Shown here in pieces: positions 1-7,757 of a DNA stretch of 64,000 bases. Where the stretch lies: positions 7,626,001-7,690,000 of the forward strand of contig NZ_JACHMX010000001.1 of NCBI RefSeq assembly GCF_014205155.1. The letters run 5' to 3'. Below the pieces are notes generated by a model. It was not told the DNA's origin. It worked only from the letters and a program-made list of their open reading frames with translations, and made no database searches. The first letter of the stretch is position 1. Each line of letters starts with the position of its first letter. This stretch comes from Amycolatopsis umgeniensis. Lineage in GTDB: Bacteria; Actinomycetota; Actinomycetes; Mycobacteriales; Pseudonocardiaceae. The translations under genes were made by a program, and so were the position numbers.

Positions 1-248
1 GCCACCAGCTCGGCGATGGCGTCGACGGCCGCCTCGGCACCTTCACCCTCGGCACTGATGATGACCTCGTCGCCGTAGCCGGCGGCGAGCGTCATCAGGT
101 TCAGCACGCTGCCGGCCGCGACCGGGTCACCGCCCGCCTTGGCGATGGACACCGCGACGGGCTGCGCCGCGGCCGCCTTGGCGACCGTCGCCGCGGGCCT
201 GGCGTGCAGGCCCACCTTGCTGGCCACGGTGACGCGTTTCTCCGGCAT
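1..248 (-). CDS. ptsH: HPr phosphocarrier protein of the PTS (3' end cut by window edge)
   Basis: This gene encodes HPr, the small cytoplasmic protein that carries phosphate from enzyme I to the sugar-specific EIIA proteins. The translation begins MPEKRVTVASKVGLHARPAA, with the phospho-accepting His15 in the canonical GLHARPA motif. A serine lies in the GSVLNLM segment where other HPr proteins carry the regulatory serine; actinobacteria generally lack HPr kinase, so this is probably not phosphorylated. About 82 codons are visible and the usual length is 85-95, so only the extreme C-terminus is missing. It lies 39 bp downstream of the EIIC gene on the same strand, so it probably belongs to the DasR-EIIC-HPr transcript. 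Confidence 0.93.
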   Translation of the reverse strand, partial: MPEKRVTVASKVGLHARPAATVAKAAAAQPVAVSIAKAGGDPVAAGSVLNLMTLAAGYGDEVIISAEGEGAEAAVDAIAELV

Positions 249-287
249 GTTCTTTCCCTTTCGTGCCTTTGTTCTTTGGAGCTGAAA

Positions 288-1544
288 CTACTTGACGGGC
301 TTGGCCGCGGTTGCCTCGAGATCGGCCTCGATCGAGTCGTCCTCGCGGCCCGGCGTGCGCAGGTTCCACTTGGTGATCACGAACCGGAAGATCACGTAGT
401 AGACGACCGCGTAGGCCAGGCCGATCGGGATGAGCAGCCAGACGTTGCTGCTCGCCGCCGGGTGGCTGAAGTTGAGCCCGAAGTCGATCGCACCGGCGGA
501 GAAGCCGAAGCCGAGGTGGATGTCGAGCGCGTTCACCAGGGCGAGCGAGGTACCGGTCAGGACCGCGTGGATCAGGTACAGCGGCCACGCGACGTACATG
601 AACGAAAACTCGATCGGCTCGGTGACACCGGTCAGGAACGAGGTCAGCGCACCGGCGATCATCACACCGCCGACGATCTTCTTCTGGCTGGGCTTCGCGG
701 TCTGCCAGATCGCCAGCGCCGCGGCGGGGATGGCGAACATGAAGATCGGGAAGAACCCGGTCATGAAGGTGCCGCGGGTCGGGTCGCCCTTGAAGAACTG
801 GGTCAGGTCGCCACCGTCGAAGATGAACCACACCGGCACGTTCAGCAGCTGGTGCAGACCGACCGGGATCAGGAGCCGGTTGAGGAAGCCGTAGATACCG
901 CCACCGACCACGGGCGCGCCGGTGACCGCTTCACCGGCGGCCTGGATGCCGTCGTTGACCCAGTGGAAGACCAGGCCCAGCGGCACCGCGAGGACGAGCA
1001 GCACCAGGGCGGTGATGATCGGCACGAACCGGCGGCCACCGAAGAAGGCCAGGTACGGCGGCAGCTTGATGCGGTAGAACTTCTGCCACAGCAGCGCGGT
1101 GACGAGGCCGACGATCACACCGGCCAGCACGCTGTAGGGCCATTTGATCGGGTTGAGCATCAGGCCGGCGGGCTTTTCGGGGTCCCAGCCGGGAAGCTCC
1201 TCGAACGGCGCGAAGACGCGAAGGACGCTGGTGAAGACGAAGAAGCCGACCACGGCGGCGAGGCCCGTGGCACCGTCGCTCTTCCGGGCGAACCCGACCG
1301 CGATACCCACCGCGAACAGGAGCGGCAGCCAGTTGAACAGCGAGTCCCCCGCGGCACCGATGGCCGCGGCGGCCTTGTCCCAGCCGAGGCCGTCCTTGCC
1401 GAGCAGGTCAGGCTGACCGAGCCTGGACAGGAGCGCTGCGGCGGGCAGGGCGGCGATGGGGAGCATGAGGCTGCGGCCGAAGCGCTGAAGGCCGGCAAGT
1501 CCCTTGCCTTTGCTCTTCGCCCCCTCGGCGGTGGTGGAGCTCAT
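288..1544 (-). CDS. nagE: PTS EIIC permease, glucose/N-acetylglucosamine family
   Basis: This is the membrane channel of a glucose-family PTS, 418 residues with about ten hydrophobic segments. It carries the family motif GVTEPIEFSF near residue 325 and a GLHQLLN stretch upstream of it. The IIB and IIA domains are not fused; they are separate divergent genes, as in the Streptomyces NagE2/NagF/Crr arrangement. N-acetylglucosamine is the likely substrate because of the adjacent DasR-like regulator and dre-type operator, but glucose cannot be excluded. The ATG was chosen because a strong GGAGGT ribosome site precedes it and because it overlaps the regulator stop codon as ATGA, implying translational coupling. 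Confidence 0.88.
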   Translation of the reverse strand: MSSTTAEGAKSKGKGLAGLQRFGRSLMLPIAALPAAALLSRLGQPDLLGKDGLGWDKAAAAIGAAGDSLFNWLPLLFAVGIAVGFARKSDGATGLAAVVGFFVFTSVLRVFAPFEELPGWDPEKPAGLMLNPIKWPYSVLAGVIVGLVTALLWQKFYRIKLPPYLAFFGGRRFVPIITALVLLVLAVPLGLVFHWVNDGIQAAGEAVTGAPVVGGGIYGFLNRLLIPVGLHQLLNVPVWFIFDGGDLTQFFKGDPTRGTFMTGFFPIFMFAIPAAALAIWQTAKPSQKKIVGGVMIAGALTSFLTGVTEPIEFSFMYVAWPLYLIHAVLTGTSLALVNALDIHLGFGFSAGAIDFGLNFSHPAASSNVWLLIPIGLAYAVVYYVIFRFVITKWNLRTPGREDDSIEADLEATAAKPVK

Positions 1545-2329
1545 CGGGTACCTCCGTAGTGAGGATGGTGACCGGAATCCGGGGTGTTCCGGTCCAGCTG
1601 CATGGTGACCTGGTAGTGATCGCCCCGGTACCAGGAAGTCATGTCTTCGATCGGTTCCCCGTTGACGCTGGAGACCCGGCGGAAGACAAGGAGCGGACTG
1701 CCGGCGCGCATGCCGAGCAGGCGTGCCGTTTCGCGGTCCGCGGATTCGGCCCAGACCGTCTGCCACGCGTGGTCCGGGCGGAGGTCGTACGACTGGGCGA
1801 GTTGGACGTACAACGATCGGGTGAGATCGAGATCGAGCAGACCGGGCATCCGGCCCGCGTGATACCACCCGCGTTCGACCGCGAGCGGCACCCCGTCGGC
1901 ACGGCGGAGCCGCACCAGCCGGTGTGCCGGGGTTCCGGCGGTCAGGCCGAGAGCGTGTGCCGAAGGGGCGGGCGGGACCTCGGTGGCGGTCTTGACGACC
2001 TCCGTGGTCGGGGTCATCCCGCGACGGCGCATGTCCTCGGTGAAAGACATCAGGTAGAGCTGCAATTCCATCCGCCTCGCGGCGGTGAACGTCCCCTTGC
2101 CACGCACGCGCGACAGGAGTCCTTCTTCGACCAGCTTGCCGATCGCGGACCGGACGGTGAGCCTCGACACCTGATAGGTCTCGGCCAGGTCACGTTCCGA
2201 GGGGATCGGTGAGCCGGGGGGTAGCTCACGCTCCACCGTGCGGCGCAGAATCTCCCGCAGCTGGGCGTGTTTGGGCGTCGGTCCGTTGATCACACGGTCG
2301 GACGGCGGCAGCTGCGCCGAAGCGCTCAT
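1541..2329 (-). CDS. dasR: GntR/HutC-family regulator, DasR-like
   Basis: This 262-residue protein has an N-terminal GntR winged helix (about residues 18-88, with the ETYQVSRLTVRSAIGKL recognition region) and a C-terminal UTRA ligand-binding domain (about 105-250). DasR, the closest known relative, represses GlcNAc uptake and chitin genes and is released by glucosamine-6-phosphate. A dre-like palindrome lies 72 bp upstream, so it probably represses its own operon and the divergent EIIB-EIIA genes. The start chosen is the ATG of MSASAQ, with AAAGGA 11 nt upstream. Longer in-frame starts would run through the operator itself and are unlikely. The stop overlaps the EIIC start by 4 bp. Confidence 0.85.
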   Translation of the reverse strand: MSASAQLPPSDRVINGPTPKHAQLREILRRTVERELPPGSPIPSERDLAETYQVSRLTVRSAIGKLVEEGLLSRVRGKGTFTAARRMELQLYLMSFTEDMRRRGMTPTTEVVKTATEVPPAPSAHALGLTAGTPAHRLVRLRRADGVPLAVERGWYHAGRMPGLLDLDLTRSLYVQLAQSYDLRPDHAWQTVWAESADRETARLLGMRAGSPLLVFRRVSSVNGEPIEDMTSWYRGDHYQVTMQLDRNTPDSGHHPHYGGTR

Positions 2330-2400
2330 GACGGTCACCGTCCTTTCGGTCCGTTCGGTTGGGTACCCGTACTCGCATCTGGTCCGGAAGATTGGTACGT

Positions 2401-2416
2401 TCCGGTCTAGACCAAT
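2401..2416. promoter_or_regulatory. dre-type operator (DasR-responsive element)
   Basis: The 16-bp sequence TCCGGTCTAGACCAAT has the perfect core GGTCTAGACC and closely matches the Streptomyces DasR consensus (roughly ACTGGTCTAGACCAGT, from memory). It sits between the divergent regulator and EIIB genes, where binding could control both directions. Confidence 0.8.
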
Positions 2417-2561
2417 GATCCGATGGGGCAGGATGCTCCGTCGCACGAGCGGGTGTCAACCACCGTTACGCGTTCGTGGCCAGGGATCGGGTGCGAGTCG
2501 GCGAACGGCGTAGTAAAGCTGGTTCGCATGTGGGAAACCGACAGGGAACAGGGAGACCGCG

Positions 2562-2798
2562 ATGGCGGATGACAGGCCGGAAAAGATCCTCGCGGCGCTC
2601 GGCGGCGCCGAGAACGTCATCGAGGTGGAAGGGTGCATCACCCGGCTGCGCTGTGAGCTCGAAGACATGAGCCTGCTCGACGAGCCGGCGCTGAAGGCCG
2701 CGGGCGCGATGGGCGTCGTGCGCATGGGAGCCGGTGTCCAGGTCATCGTGGGGCCGGAGGCCGACACGATCGCCAGTGACATCGAGGACTTGCTGTGA
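2562..2798 (+). CDS. nagF: PTS EIIB subunit, glucose/GlcNAc family
   Basis: This 78-residue free-standing IIB domain receives phosphate from EIIA on Cys25, visible in the motif EGCITRLR, and passes it to sugar bound by EIIC. The length and the C-terminal pattern GVQVIVGPEA are typical of the single-domain actinobacterial IIB proteins (MalX/NagF type). A GGGAGA ribosome site precedes the ATG. The gene starts the rightward arm of the PTS island, 232 bp from the DasR-like gene and downstream of the dre-type operator, so the same regulator probably controls it. Its stop overlaps the GTG start of the EIIA gene. Confidence 0.9.
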   Translation: MADDRPEKILAALGGAENVIEVEGCITRLRCELEDMSLLDEPALKAAGAMGVVRMGAGVQVIVGPEADTIASDIEDLL

Positions 2799-3250
2799 GT
2801 CTCGAGATCCTGAGCCCGGTGAGCGGTAAGACGACCGCTATGACCGAAGTGCCCGATCCGGTCTTCGCGCAGGCGATGGTCGGCCCCGGCCTCGCGGTCC
2901 TGCCCTCGGGCGGACGCCAGGACGCGGTCGCGCCGGTCGACGGGACGGTCGTGACCCTGCACCCGCACGCCTACGTCGTGGCCACCGAAGACGGCCGCGG
3001 GGTGCTGGTCCACCTCGGGATCGACACAGTCAAGGAGAAGGGCGAGGGGTTCACCCTCCACGTCGTCAAGGGTGAGGCCGTGCGCGCCGGGCAGCCGGTC
3101 ATCGGCTGGGACCCCGACGCCGTCGCGGCCGCGGGCTACTCGCCGATCGTGCCCGTGGTGGCGCTCGACGCGAAGGCCGAGGTCCTTTCGGGACTGCTCA
3201 CCGGCGGCGACGTCGAGGCGGGCGACCCGATCTTCACCTGGGACAGCTGA
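2795..3250 (+). CDS. crr: PTS EIIA subunit, glucose (Crr) family
   Basis: This 151-residue IIA domain of the glucose family accepts phosphate from HPr and donates it to EIIB. The two active-site histidines are visible: His58 in LHPHAY and the phosphorylated His73 in GVLVHLGIDTVK. The GTG start overlaps the EIIB stop as GTGA, so the two are translationally coupled. Together with HPr and EIIC on the other strand, all GlcNAc PTS parts except enzyme I are in this window. A strong hairpin terminator follows 18 bp after the stop. In other bacteria such IIA proteins also regulate metabolism by contact; nothing here shows that directly. Confidence 0.92.
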   Translation: MSLEILSPVSGKTTAMTEVPDPVFAQAMVGPGLAVLPSGGRQDAVAPVDGTVVTLHPHAYVVATEDGRGVLVHLGIDTVKEKGEGFTLHVVKGEAVRAGQPVIGWDPDAVAAAGYSPIVPVVALDAKAEVLSGLLTGGDVEAGDPIFTWDS

Positions 3251-3267
3251 AGTCTTTGACTCGAAGA

Positions 3268-3304
3268 GGTCCCTTTAGGACGGTAATTCCGTCCTAAAGG
3301 GACC
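3268..3304. terminator. Perfect 16-bp hairpin after crr
   Basis: GGTCCCTTTAGGACGG and its exact complement flank a 5-nt TAATT loop, followed by TTTCG. It lies between the convergent EIIA and Rieske genes and could end both transcripts. There is no long T tract, as is common in actinobacteria. Confidence 0.75.
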
Positions 3305-3317
3305 TTTCGTGTACTCG

Positions 3318-3758
3318 TCAGGCCGTGACGACCTGGCCGTTGGCGACCTTGACCGCGATCGAGGGCAGCGGCTGGTTTGCGGGCCCCTTTTTGACCGCGC
3401 CGGTCGCCGCGTCGAAGATCGAGTTGTGGCAAGGACATTTGAGCTCGGCGCCCTCGGGGACGACCGCGCAGCCCTGGTGCGTGCAGATCGCGCTGAACGC
3501 GGCCGCGGTGCCTTCCGCGGTCCTGGTGACGATCACGTCCTTGCCGTCGGCGGTCTTGGCGGCCTTCGCCTGGCCGACCTCGATGTCGGAGAGCGCGGCC
3601 AGTGCCTCGCCCGGTGCCGCGGCTGGCGGCGCGGCGGCCGAGCCGGACGACGGGGTGTCGCTTCCGCAGGCCGTGAGGGCCACGGCGCCGACGGCCGCGC
3701 CGGCGACGGCGGCCCCGGTGGTCAGGACGGTGCGGCGGGAGTGGAGTTCGGCAGTCAT
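3318..3758 (-). CDS. Rieske [2Fe-2S] protein with Tat/lipoprotein signal
   Basis: This 146-residue secreted protein carries a Rieske iron-sulfur cluster. The ligand motifs CTHQGC and CPCHNS are both intact, so it should bind a 2Fe-2S centre and take part in electron transfer outside the membrane. The N-terminus has a twin-arginine motif (SRRTVLTTG) followed by a lipobox-like LTACGS, suggesting Tat export of the folded protein and lipid anchoring, followed by a Ser/Ala/Pro-rich linker to about residue 50. The ATG of MTAEL was chosen because an ECF-type promoter motif places the predicted transcript start almost on it; an ATG two codons upstream is possible. The redox partner is not evident. 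Confidence 0.88.
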   Translation of the reverse strand: MTAELHSRRTVLTTGAAVAGAAVGAVALTACGSDTPSSGSAAAPPAAAPGEALAALSDIEVGQAKAAKTADGKDVIVTRTAEGTAAAFSAICTHQGCAVVPEGAELKCPCHNSIFDAATGAVKKGPANQPLPSIAVKVANGQVVTA

Positions 3759-3765
3759 GCCCATA

Positions 3766-3793
3766 CACACGGCCGGAGCGGCCATCCGGTTCA
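3766..3793 (-). promoter_or_regulatory. ECF sigma promoter motif for the Rieske gene
   Basis: On the minus strand TGAACC is followed by a 16-nt spacer and CGTGTG. This matches the mycobacterial SigL-type consensus TGAACC-N16-18-CGT (from memory). The predicted transcript start falls on or next to the start codon, implying a leaderless mRNA. Confidence 0.6.
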
Positions 3794-3819
3794 ATTTCGC
3801 CGACCATCGGGTGCCGGAT

Positions 3820-3847
3820 TGAACCGAGAGCCCCTCTTTTCCGTGTT
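3820..3847 (+). promoter_or_regulatory. ECF sigma promoter motif for the sigma/anti-sigma operon
   Basis: TGAACC, a 16-nt spacer and CGTGTT form the mirror partner of the Rieske promoter, 26 bp away and pointing right. It would drive the membrane protein-sigma-anti-sigma operon, so the sigma factor probably activates itself. Confidence 0.6.
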
Positions 3848-3889
3848 CAAAGGCATAGGGGAACCGAACACGCGGAAAGAGATACGGAC

Positions 3890-4258
3890 ATGATCCGGTG
3901 GTTGTTGCGGGCGGTGGTGGCGGCGGGCCTGCTCGGCTCGGCGTGGGTGCATTACGTCGTATGGCAGGACTGGGCGTCCGAAACGGCGGTGGTCGGACCA
4001 CTCTTCCTGGTGAACGTGGTGGCAGGCGTGGTCCTCGCTGTCGCCGTCCTGGTCTGGCACCACTGGCTTCCCGCGCTCGCGGCGATCGGCTTCGGCCTGG
4101 CCACGCTGGGCGCGTACGTGCTTTCGCTGACAACAGGGTTCTTCGGCGTCTCGGAGCGCTTCACCACCCAGGCCGAACTGTGGGGCGTGATCACCGAAGT
4201 GGCCTGCGTGGTCTTCGCCCTCCCTTTGCTCCTCAACCGCGAAGGCACGGATCGGTGA
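3890..4258 (+). CDS. Small four-helix membrane protein in the ECF sigma operon
   Basis: This 122-residue protein is almost entirely hydrophobic, with four predicted membrane helices (about residues 5-22, 34-57, 61-83 and 97-115). No catalytic motif is visible. It is the first gene of an operon with an ECF sigma factor and its anti-sigma factor, and its stop overlaps the sigma GTG start. The position suggests a role in the envelope or redox process monitored by that sigma factor, perhaps with the divergent Rieske protein. This is inference from context; the family is annotated only as hypothetical membrane protein as far as I know. Confidence 0.8.
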   Translation: MIRWLLRAVVAAGLLGSAWVHYVVWQDWASETAVVGPLFLVNVVAGVVLAVAVLVWHHWLPALAAIGFGLATLGAYVLSLTTGFFGVSERFTTQAELWGVITEVACVVFALPLLLNREGTDR

Positions 4259-4767
4259 AGGAATTCGCGGAGGACCGGCTGATGCGGGCTTTGCACGAGG
4301 AGCACGCCGCGGCGCTCTGGTCCTACGCACTGCACCTGACCAGCGGCGACCGGGTCCGCGCCGAGGACGTCGTCCAGGAGACGCTGCTGCGGGCCTGGCG
4401 CAACGCCAAGGTGCTGGACCAGTCCGAGGGGTCGGCGCGGGGCTGGCTGTTCACCGTGGCGAGGCGGATCGCCATCGACGACTGGCGTGCTTCCGAGGCG
4501 CATCCGGAGGTGGTGACCGGCGAACCGCCCGAAACGGCGGTCACGGACGGCACCGAGCGGGCGGTTCAGGGCTGGCTGGTCGCCGAAGCCCTCGGCGAGC
4601 TCTCGCCGAGACATCGGGACGTACTCGTTCTGTGTTATTTCCAGGGTTACTCCGTCGCCGACGCTGCGAAGCGGCTGGGTGTGGCCGAAGGGACGATCAA
4701 ATCGCGGACGCACTACGCCTTGCGGGCGTTGCGGCTGGTATTGGAGGAAAGAGGGGTGACTCAATGA
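4255..4767 (+). CDS. ECF-family RNA polymerase sigma factor (SigL-like)
   Basis: This 170-residue sigma factor has region 2 (about residues 14-80, with AEDVVQETLLRAWR and a WLFTVARRIAIDDWR -10 recognition helix) and region 4 (about 110-165, with SVADAAKRLGVAEGTIKSR as the -35 recognition helix). The closing ALRALRLVLEE is typical of the SigL/SigK type. The GTG start overlaps the upstream stop; the ATG nine codons later is an alternative. The anti-sigma gene follows with an ATGA overlap. TGAACC-type promoters upstream of the operon and of the Rieske gene suggest autoregulation and a small local regulon. Confidence 0.92.
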   Translation: MKEFAEDRLMRALHEEHAAALWSYALHLTSGDRVRAEDVVQETLLRAWRNAKVLDQSEGSARGWLFTVARRIAIDDWRASEAHPEVVTGEPPETAVTDGTERAVQGWLVAEALGELSPRHRDVLVLCYFQGYSVADAAKRLGVAEGTIKSRTHYALRALRLVLEERGVTQ

Positions 4768-5393
4768 CCGACCCCTTCGCCACCTACGACGCGGCCTACG
4801 TGCTCGGTGCGTTGTCCCCGGAAGACCGGTTCGCCTACGAGAAACACCTTCGCGTGTGCGACCAGTGCGCCGCTTCGGTCCGCGATCTGGCCGGGATCCC
4901 CGGTCTCCTCGCGCAGGCCGGTGCCCCGGCGCTGCTGGAGGAGGAACCGGTGCCCTCGCCGGAACTCCTGCCGACCGTGCTCAAACGGGTCCGCCGGGGA
5001 AGGCGGATCCAACGGGCGATCACCGCCACCGCGGCCGGGGTGGCCGTCGCGGCGGGCGTCACGCTCGCGGTCGTCCTGACCGGGCCGATCGCGGCGGCGG
5101 GGAACCCGATGACCCTGCTCGGCGACTACCCGGTGACCGCCGAGGTCGCGATGTCCGCCACGGACACCGGCACGAAGGTGGACATGACCTGCAGCTACGG
5201 CGGCAACCGCACCGGGGACTACATCCTGGTCGCCGTCGATGCCGACGGCGGCACCAGCGAACTGGCGTCCTGGCGCGCGATGCCCAAGGACACCGCGCAC
5301 ATCGTGGTCGGCACCGCGATGCGCACCGGCGACATCAAGGCGCTGGAGATCCGCACGCCCTCGGGTCTCCCGCTGCTGCGGATGAACCCCTGA
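4764..5393 (+). CDS. Membrane anti-sigma factor with zinc-finger (ZAS) domain
   Basis: This 209-residue protein should hold the upstream ECF sigma factor at the membrane. The N-terminal anti-sigma domain has the H-x3-C-x2-C zinc motif at His28, Cys32 and Cys35. A single transmembrane helix spans about residues 85-105, and an RskA-like beta-rich extracytoplasmic domain follows. The two zinc cysteines could make release redox-sensitive, as for mycobacterial RslA, which would fit the neighbouring Rieske gene; this is inference. The ATG overlaps the sigma factor stop. A GGAGG and an AGAGGGG sequence precede it. Confidence 0.9.
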   Translation: MTDPFATYDAAYVLGALSPEDRFAYEKHLRVCDQCAASVRDLAGIPGLLAQAGAPALLEEEPVPSPELLPTVLKRVRRGRRIQRAITATAAGVAVAAGVTLAVVLTGPIAAAGNPMTLLGDYPVTAEVAMSATDTGTKVDMTCSYGGNRTGDYILVAVDADGGTSELASWRAMPKDTAHIVVGTAMRTGDIKALEIRTPSGLPLLRMNP

Positions 5394-5539
5394 TCCCGGT
5401 GTCATGACAGGCCTTCGGCGCCGGAGACGGGGCGGATTGCCGACGGTGCGAAAAGTTTCGGAAGTGCGGAGGACTGGTGCGGCCGGTGGTCGGTCCGGGG
5501 CGTGAGTGGAGCAGGGCTCCGGTGTCGTCGGGTGAGGCC

Positions 5540-5578
5540 GTGTGGAAATAGGGACGTTGAATGTCCCTATTTCCACAC
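5540..5578. repeat. Perfect inverted repeat, 16-bp arms
   Basis: The arm GTGTGGAAATAGGGAC and its exact complement flank a 7-nt loop (GTTGAAT). Unusually AT-rich for this genome. It lies about 150 bp after the anti-sigma stop, so it may be a terminator, though there is no T tract. Confidence 0.8.
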
Positions 5579-5748
5579 ACCCCTTCCGGGCCCGTCACCG
5601 GCACCGCGGCCGAAGCGCCACCCGCCCCGCTTGCCGACCGTGACAGGTGCCGCTCCTGAAGCACGTGGGACGGGTTGCTCGGGAGTGGCGTTTCGGGTCA
5701 GGCCCAAGCGTGTCTTGAGTGCCTGCTGGGGTTGTTCGTGGGTCCGGG

Positions 5749-5801
5749 TCCGTGAAGGGCCCCTTGCCTACCCTGAAGGTAGGGAAGGGGCCCTTCACGG
5801 A
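5749..5801. repeat. Family-A intergenic palindrome, copy 1
   Basis: Two 24-nt arms pair at 23 of 24 positions around a CTGAA loop. The arm contains GTGAAGGGCCCCTT where the other copies have GTGAAGGCCTCCTT, and the opposite arm has changed to match, so pairing is preserved. Confidence 0.85.
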
Positions 5802-5910
5802 CTTGCGGATCGCCCACCCGCACCAGCAGCCACTGCGGCTGCGCGTGAAAGTCCCTGTCACGAAAAGAAAAACTTGCCTCCCGCCACACCCCGGGCGCAC
5901 TCTTGATCTT

Positions 5911-6522
5911 GTGTTCCTGCCGATCGCCTTCACGGTGGCGGGCGCCGGATCGGCGCTCGCCACGCGCTCCTGCCTGCGCCGGGCCGGAGCACCGGTGACG
6001 GCGTGGGCGGCGGCCCTCGCGGCGGCGCTGCTCCTCGCGGTCGGCCTGCGTCACCAAGCGGGAGCCTGGCCGTCGTGGTGGCTCGCGGTCCCGGCCGTCC
6101 TGACGGTCTTCGCGGTCCCGCTGGCGCTCGCCGACCTCAAGTACCGCCGCCTGCCCGACATCCTGACCCTGCCCGCGTACCCGGCCCTCGCCGCCGCGCT
6201 CGCGGTCGCCGCGTGCGGGGGAGGGGCGGACATCGCCTGGCGGGCGGTACTGGGCGCACTGGTCTTCGGCGGGGCGCACGCGCTCGTCCACACGCTGTCG
6301 CCGCGCTCGCTCGGCGCCGGTGACGTGAAGCTCGCCGGGAGCCTGGGCGCGGTCCTCGCCGCGACGGGCTGGCCGTCGGTCGTGCTCGGCGCCGTCGCCG
6401 CGGCACTACTGAGCGTGGCGCTCGCGGTGGGCGGGCCCCGGCATCCGACGGTGCCGCACGGTCCCGGTCTCCTGGTCGCGGCGTGGGCGCTCGCCGTCTT
6501 CGCCGGACCTGGTCCGGGATAG
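5911..6522 (+). CDS. A24-family prepilin peptidase
   Basis: This 203-residue membrane protein is a type IV prepilin peptidase. Both catalytic aspartates are present: the first near residue 75 in [11 protein letters not shown], the second near residue 138 in LGAGDVKL. It lacks the N-terminal cysteine-rich methyltransferase domain of bifunctional PilD, as is usual in actinobacteria. Six or so hydrophobic helices are visible. The GTG before FLPIAF was taken as start; upstream in-frame sequence is only the translated palindrome. The substrates (pilins of a Tad or competence-like system) are not in this window. It precedes the shikimate operon, an association also present in mycobacteria. Confidence 0.85.
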   Translation: MFLPIAFTVAGAGSALATRSCLRRAGAPVTAWAAALAAALLLAVGLRHQAGAWPSWWLAVPAVLTVFAVPLALADLKYRRLPDILTLPAYPALAAALAVAACGGGADIAWRAVLGALVFGGAHALVHTLSPRSLGAGDVKLAGSLGAVLAATGWPSVVLGAVAAALLSVALAVGGPRHPTVPHGPGLLVAAWALAVFAGPGPG

Positions 6523-6569
6523 CCCGGCCTGTCCTGGGACGGAGAGGAGGTTGTGACAGGATCTGTCAG

Positions 6570-7757
6570 GTGTTGCGCTGGATAACCGCAGGGGAATCGC
6601 ACGGACCCGCCCTCGCCGCCATCCTGGAAGGGATGCCCGCCGGGGTCGAGGTCACCACCGCCGAAGTGGGCGAGCAGCTCGCGCGACGGAGGCTCGGCTT
6701 CGGCCGCAGCCCCCGGATGGGCTTCGAGACCGACCACATCGAGTTCACCGGCGGCGTCCGGCACGGGCTCACCCAGGGTGGCCCCGTCGCGGTCCAGATC
6801 GAGAACGCCGAGTGGCCCAAATGGGAGAAGGTCATGTCGGCCGATCCCGTACCGGCCGAGGAGCTGGACGGTCTGGCGCGCAACGAGCCGCTGACCCGTC
6901 CCCGCCCCGGCCACGCGGATCTGCCCGGCATGCAGAAGTACGGCTTCCCCGAGGCCCGTCCGGTGCTGGAGCGCGCGAGCGCCCGCGAGACCGCGTCCCG
7001 GACGGCGCTCGGCACGGTGGCCCGCGCGTACCTCAAGCAGCTGCTCGGGGTCGAGATCCTGAGCCACGTCGTGTCCATCGGCGGAGCTTCGGCGCCGGAG
7101 GGCCCGCTGCCCGTGGCGTCGGATCTGCCCGCCATCGACGAGAGCCCGGTCCGCGCCTTCGGCCAGGAGGGGACCGACGCGATGGTCGCCGAGGTCGACG
7201 CCGTGCGGAAGGCGGGTGACACCGTCGGCGGCGTGATCGAGGTGATCGCCTACGGCCTGCCGCCGGGCCTCGGTTCGCACGTCCACTGGGACCGCAGGCT
7301 CGACGCCCGCCTCGCCGGCGCGCTCATGGGCGTCCAGGCGATGAAGGGCGTGGAGGTCGGCGACGGCTTCACCACGGCCAAGCGCTGGGGCAGCCAGGCC
7401 CACGATGAGATCGATCGCGGCACCGGGCCGGTCGGCGTGACCCGCCGGTCCAACCGCGCGGGCGGTCTCGAAGGCGGCATCACCAACGGCGAGCCACTGC
7501 GCGTGCGCGTCGCGATGAAGCCGATCTCGACCGTCCCCAAAGCACTGTCCACTGTGGATGTCACCACCGGCGAACCCGCGGTGGCCATCCACCAGCGTTC
7601 CGACGTCTGCGCGGTTCCCCGCGCCGGTGTCGTGCTGGAGTCGGTGGTCGCGCTGGTCCTCGCGGACGCCGCGCTGGAGAAGTTCGGCGGGGACTCGCTG
7701 GCCGAGGGCAAGCGCAACGTCGAGGGCTACCTGAAGGCGCTCGAGGAGCGCTGGTGA
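6570..7757 (+). CDS. aroC: Chorismate synthase
   Basis: This enzyme makes chorismate from 5-enolpyruvylshikimate-3-phosphate using reduced FMN, the last step of the shikimate pathway. The 395-residue protein begins [15 protein letters not shown], the conserved family start, and carries the GRSPRMGFE and RPGHAD segments and the C-terminal [11 protein letters not shown] region. The GTG start has no clear ribosome site; instead CAGGAT lies exactly 7 nt upstream, so a leaderless transcript is likely. The gene heads an operon with aroK, a lipoprotein gene, aroB, aroQ and a GNAT/VOC gene. Its stop overlaps the aroK start as GTGA. Confidence 0.97.
   Translation: MLRWITAGESHGPALAAILEGMPAGVEVTTAEVGEQLARRRLGFGRSPRMGFETDHIEFTGGVRHGLTQGGPVAVQIENAEWPKWEKVMSADPVPAEELDGLARNEPLTRPRPGHADLPGMQKYGFPEARPVLERASARETASRTALGTVARAYLKQLLGVEILSHVVSIGGASAPEGPLPVASDLPAIDESPVRAFGQEGTDAMVAEVDAVRKAGDTVGGVIEVIAYGLPPGLGSHVHWDRRLDARLAGALMGVQAMKGVEVGDGFTTAKRWGSQAHDEIDRGTGPVGVTRRSNRAGGLEGGITNGEPLRVRVAMKPISTVPKALSTVDVTTGEPAVAIHQRSDVCAVPRAGVVLESVVALVLADAALEKFGGDSLAEGKRNVEGYLKALEERW

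Larger units (their letters stand above)
5394..5910. other. Intergenic region with two unrelated palindromes
   Basis: This 517-bp gap between the anti-sigma gene and the prepilin peptidase gene shows no convincing coding sequence. It holds a perfect 16-bp-arm hairpin at 5540-5578 and a family-A palindrome at 5749-5801. Reading frames across it are translations of the palindromes. The promoter of the next gene probably lies in its last 100 bp, but no clear hexamer pair was found. Confidence 0.7.
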
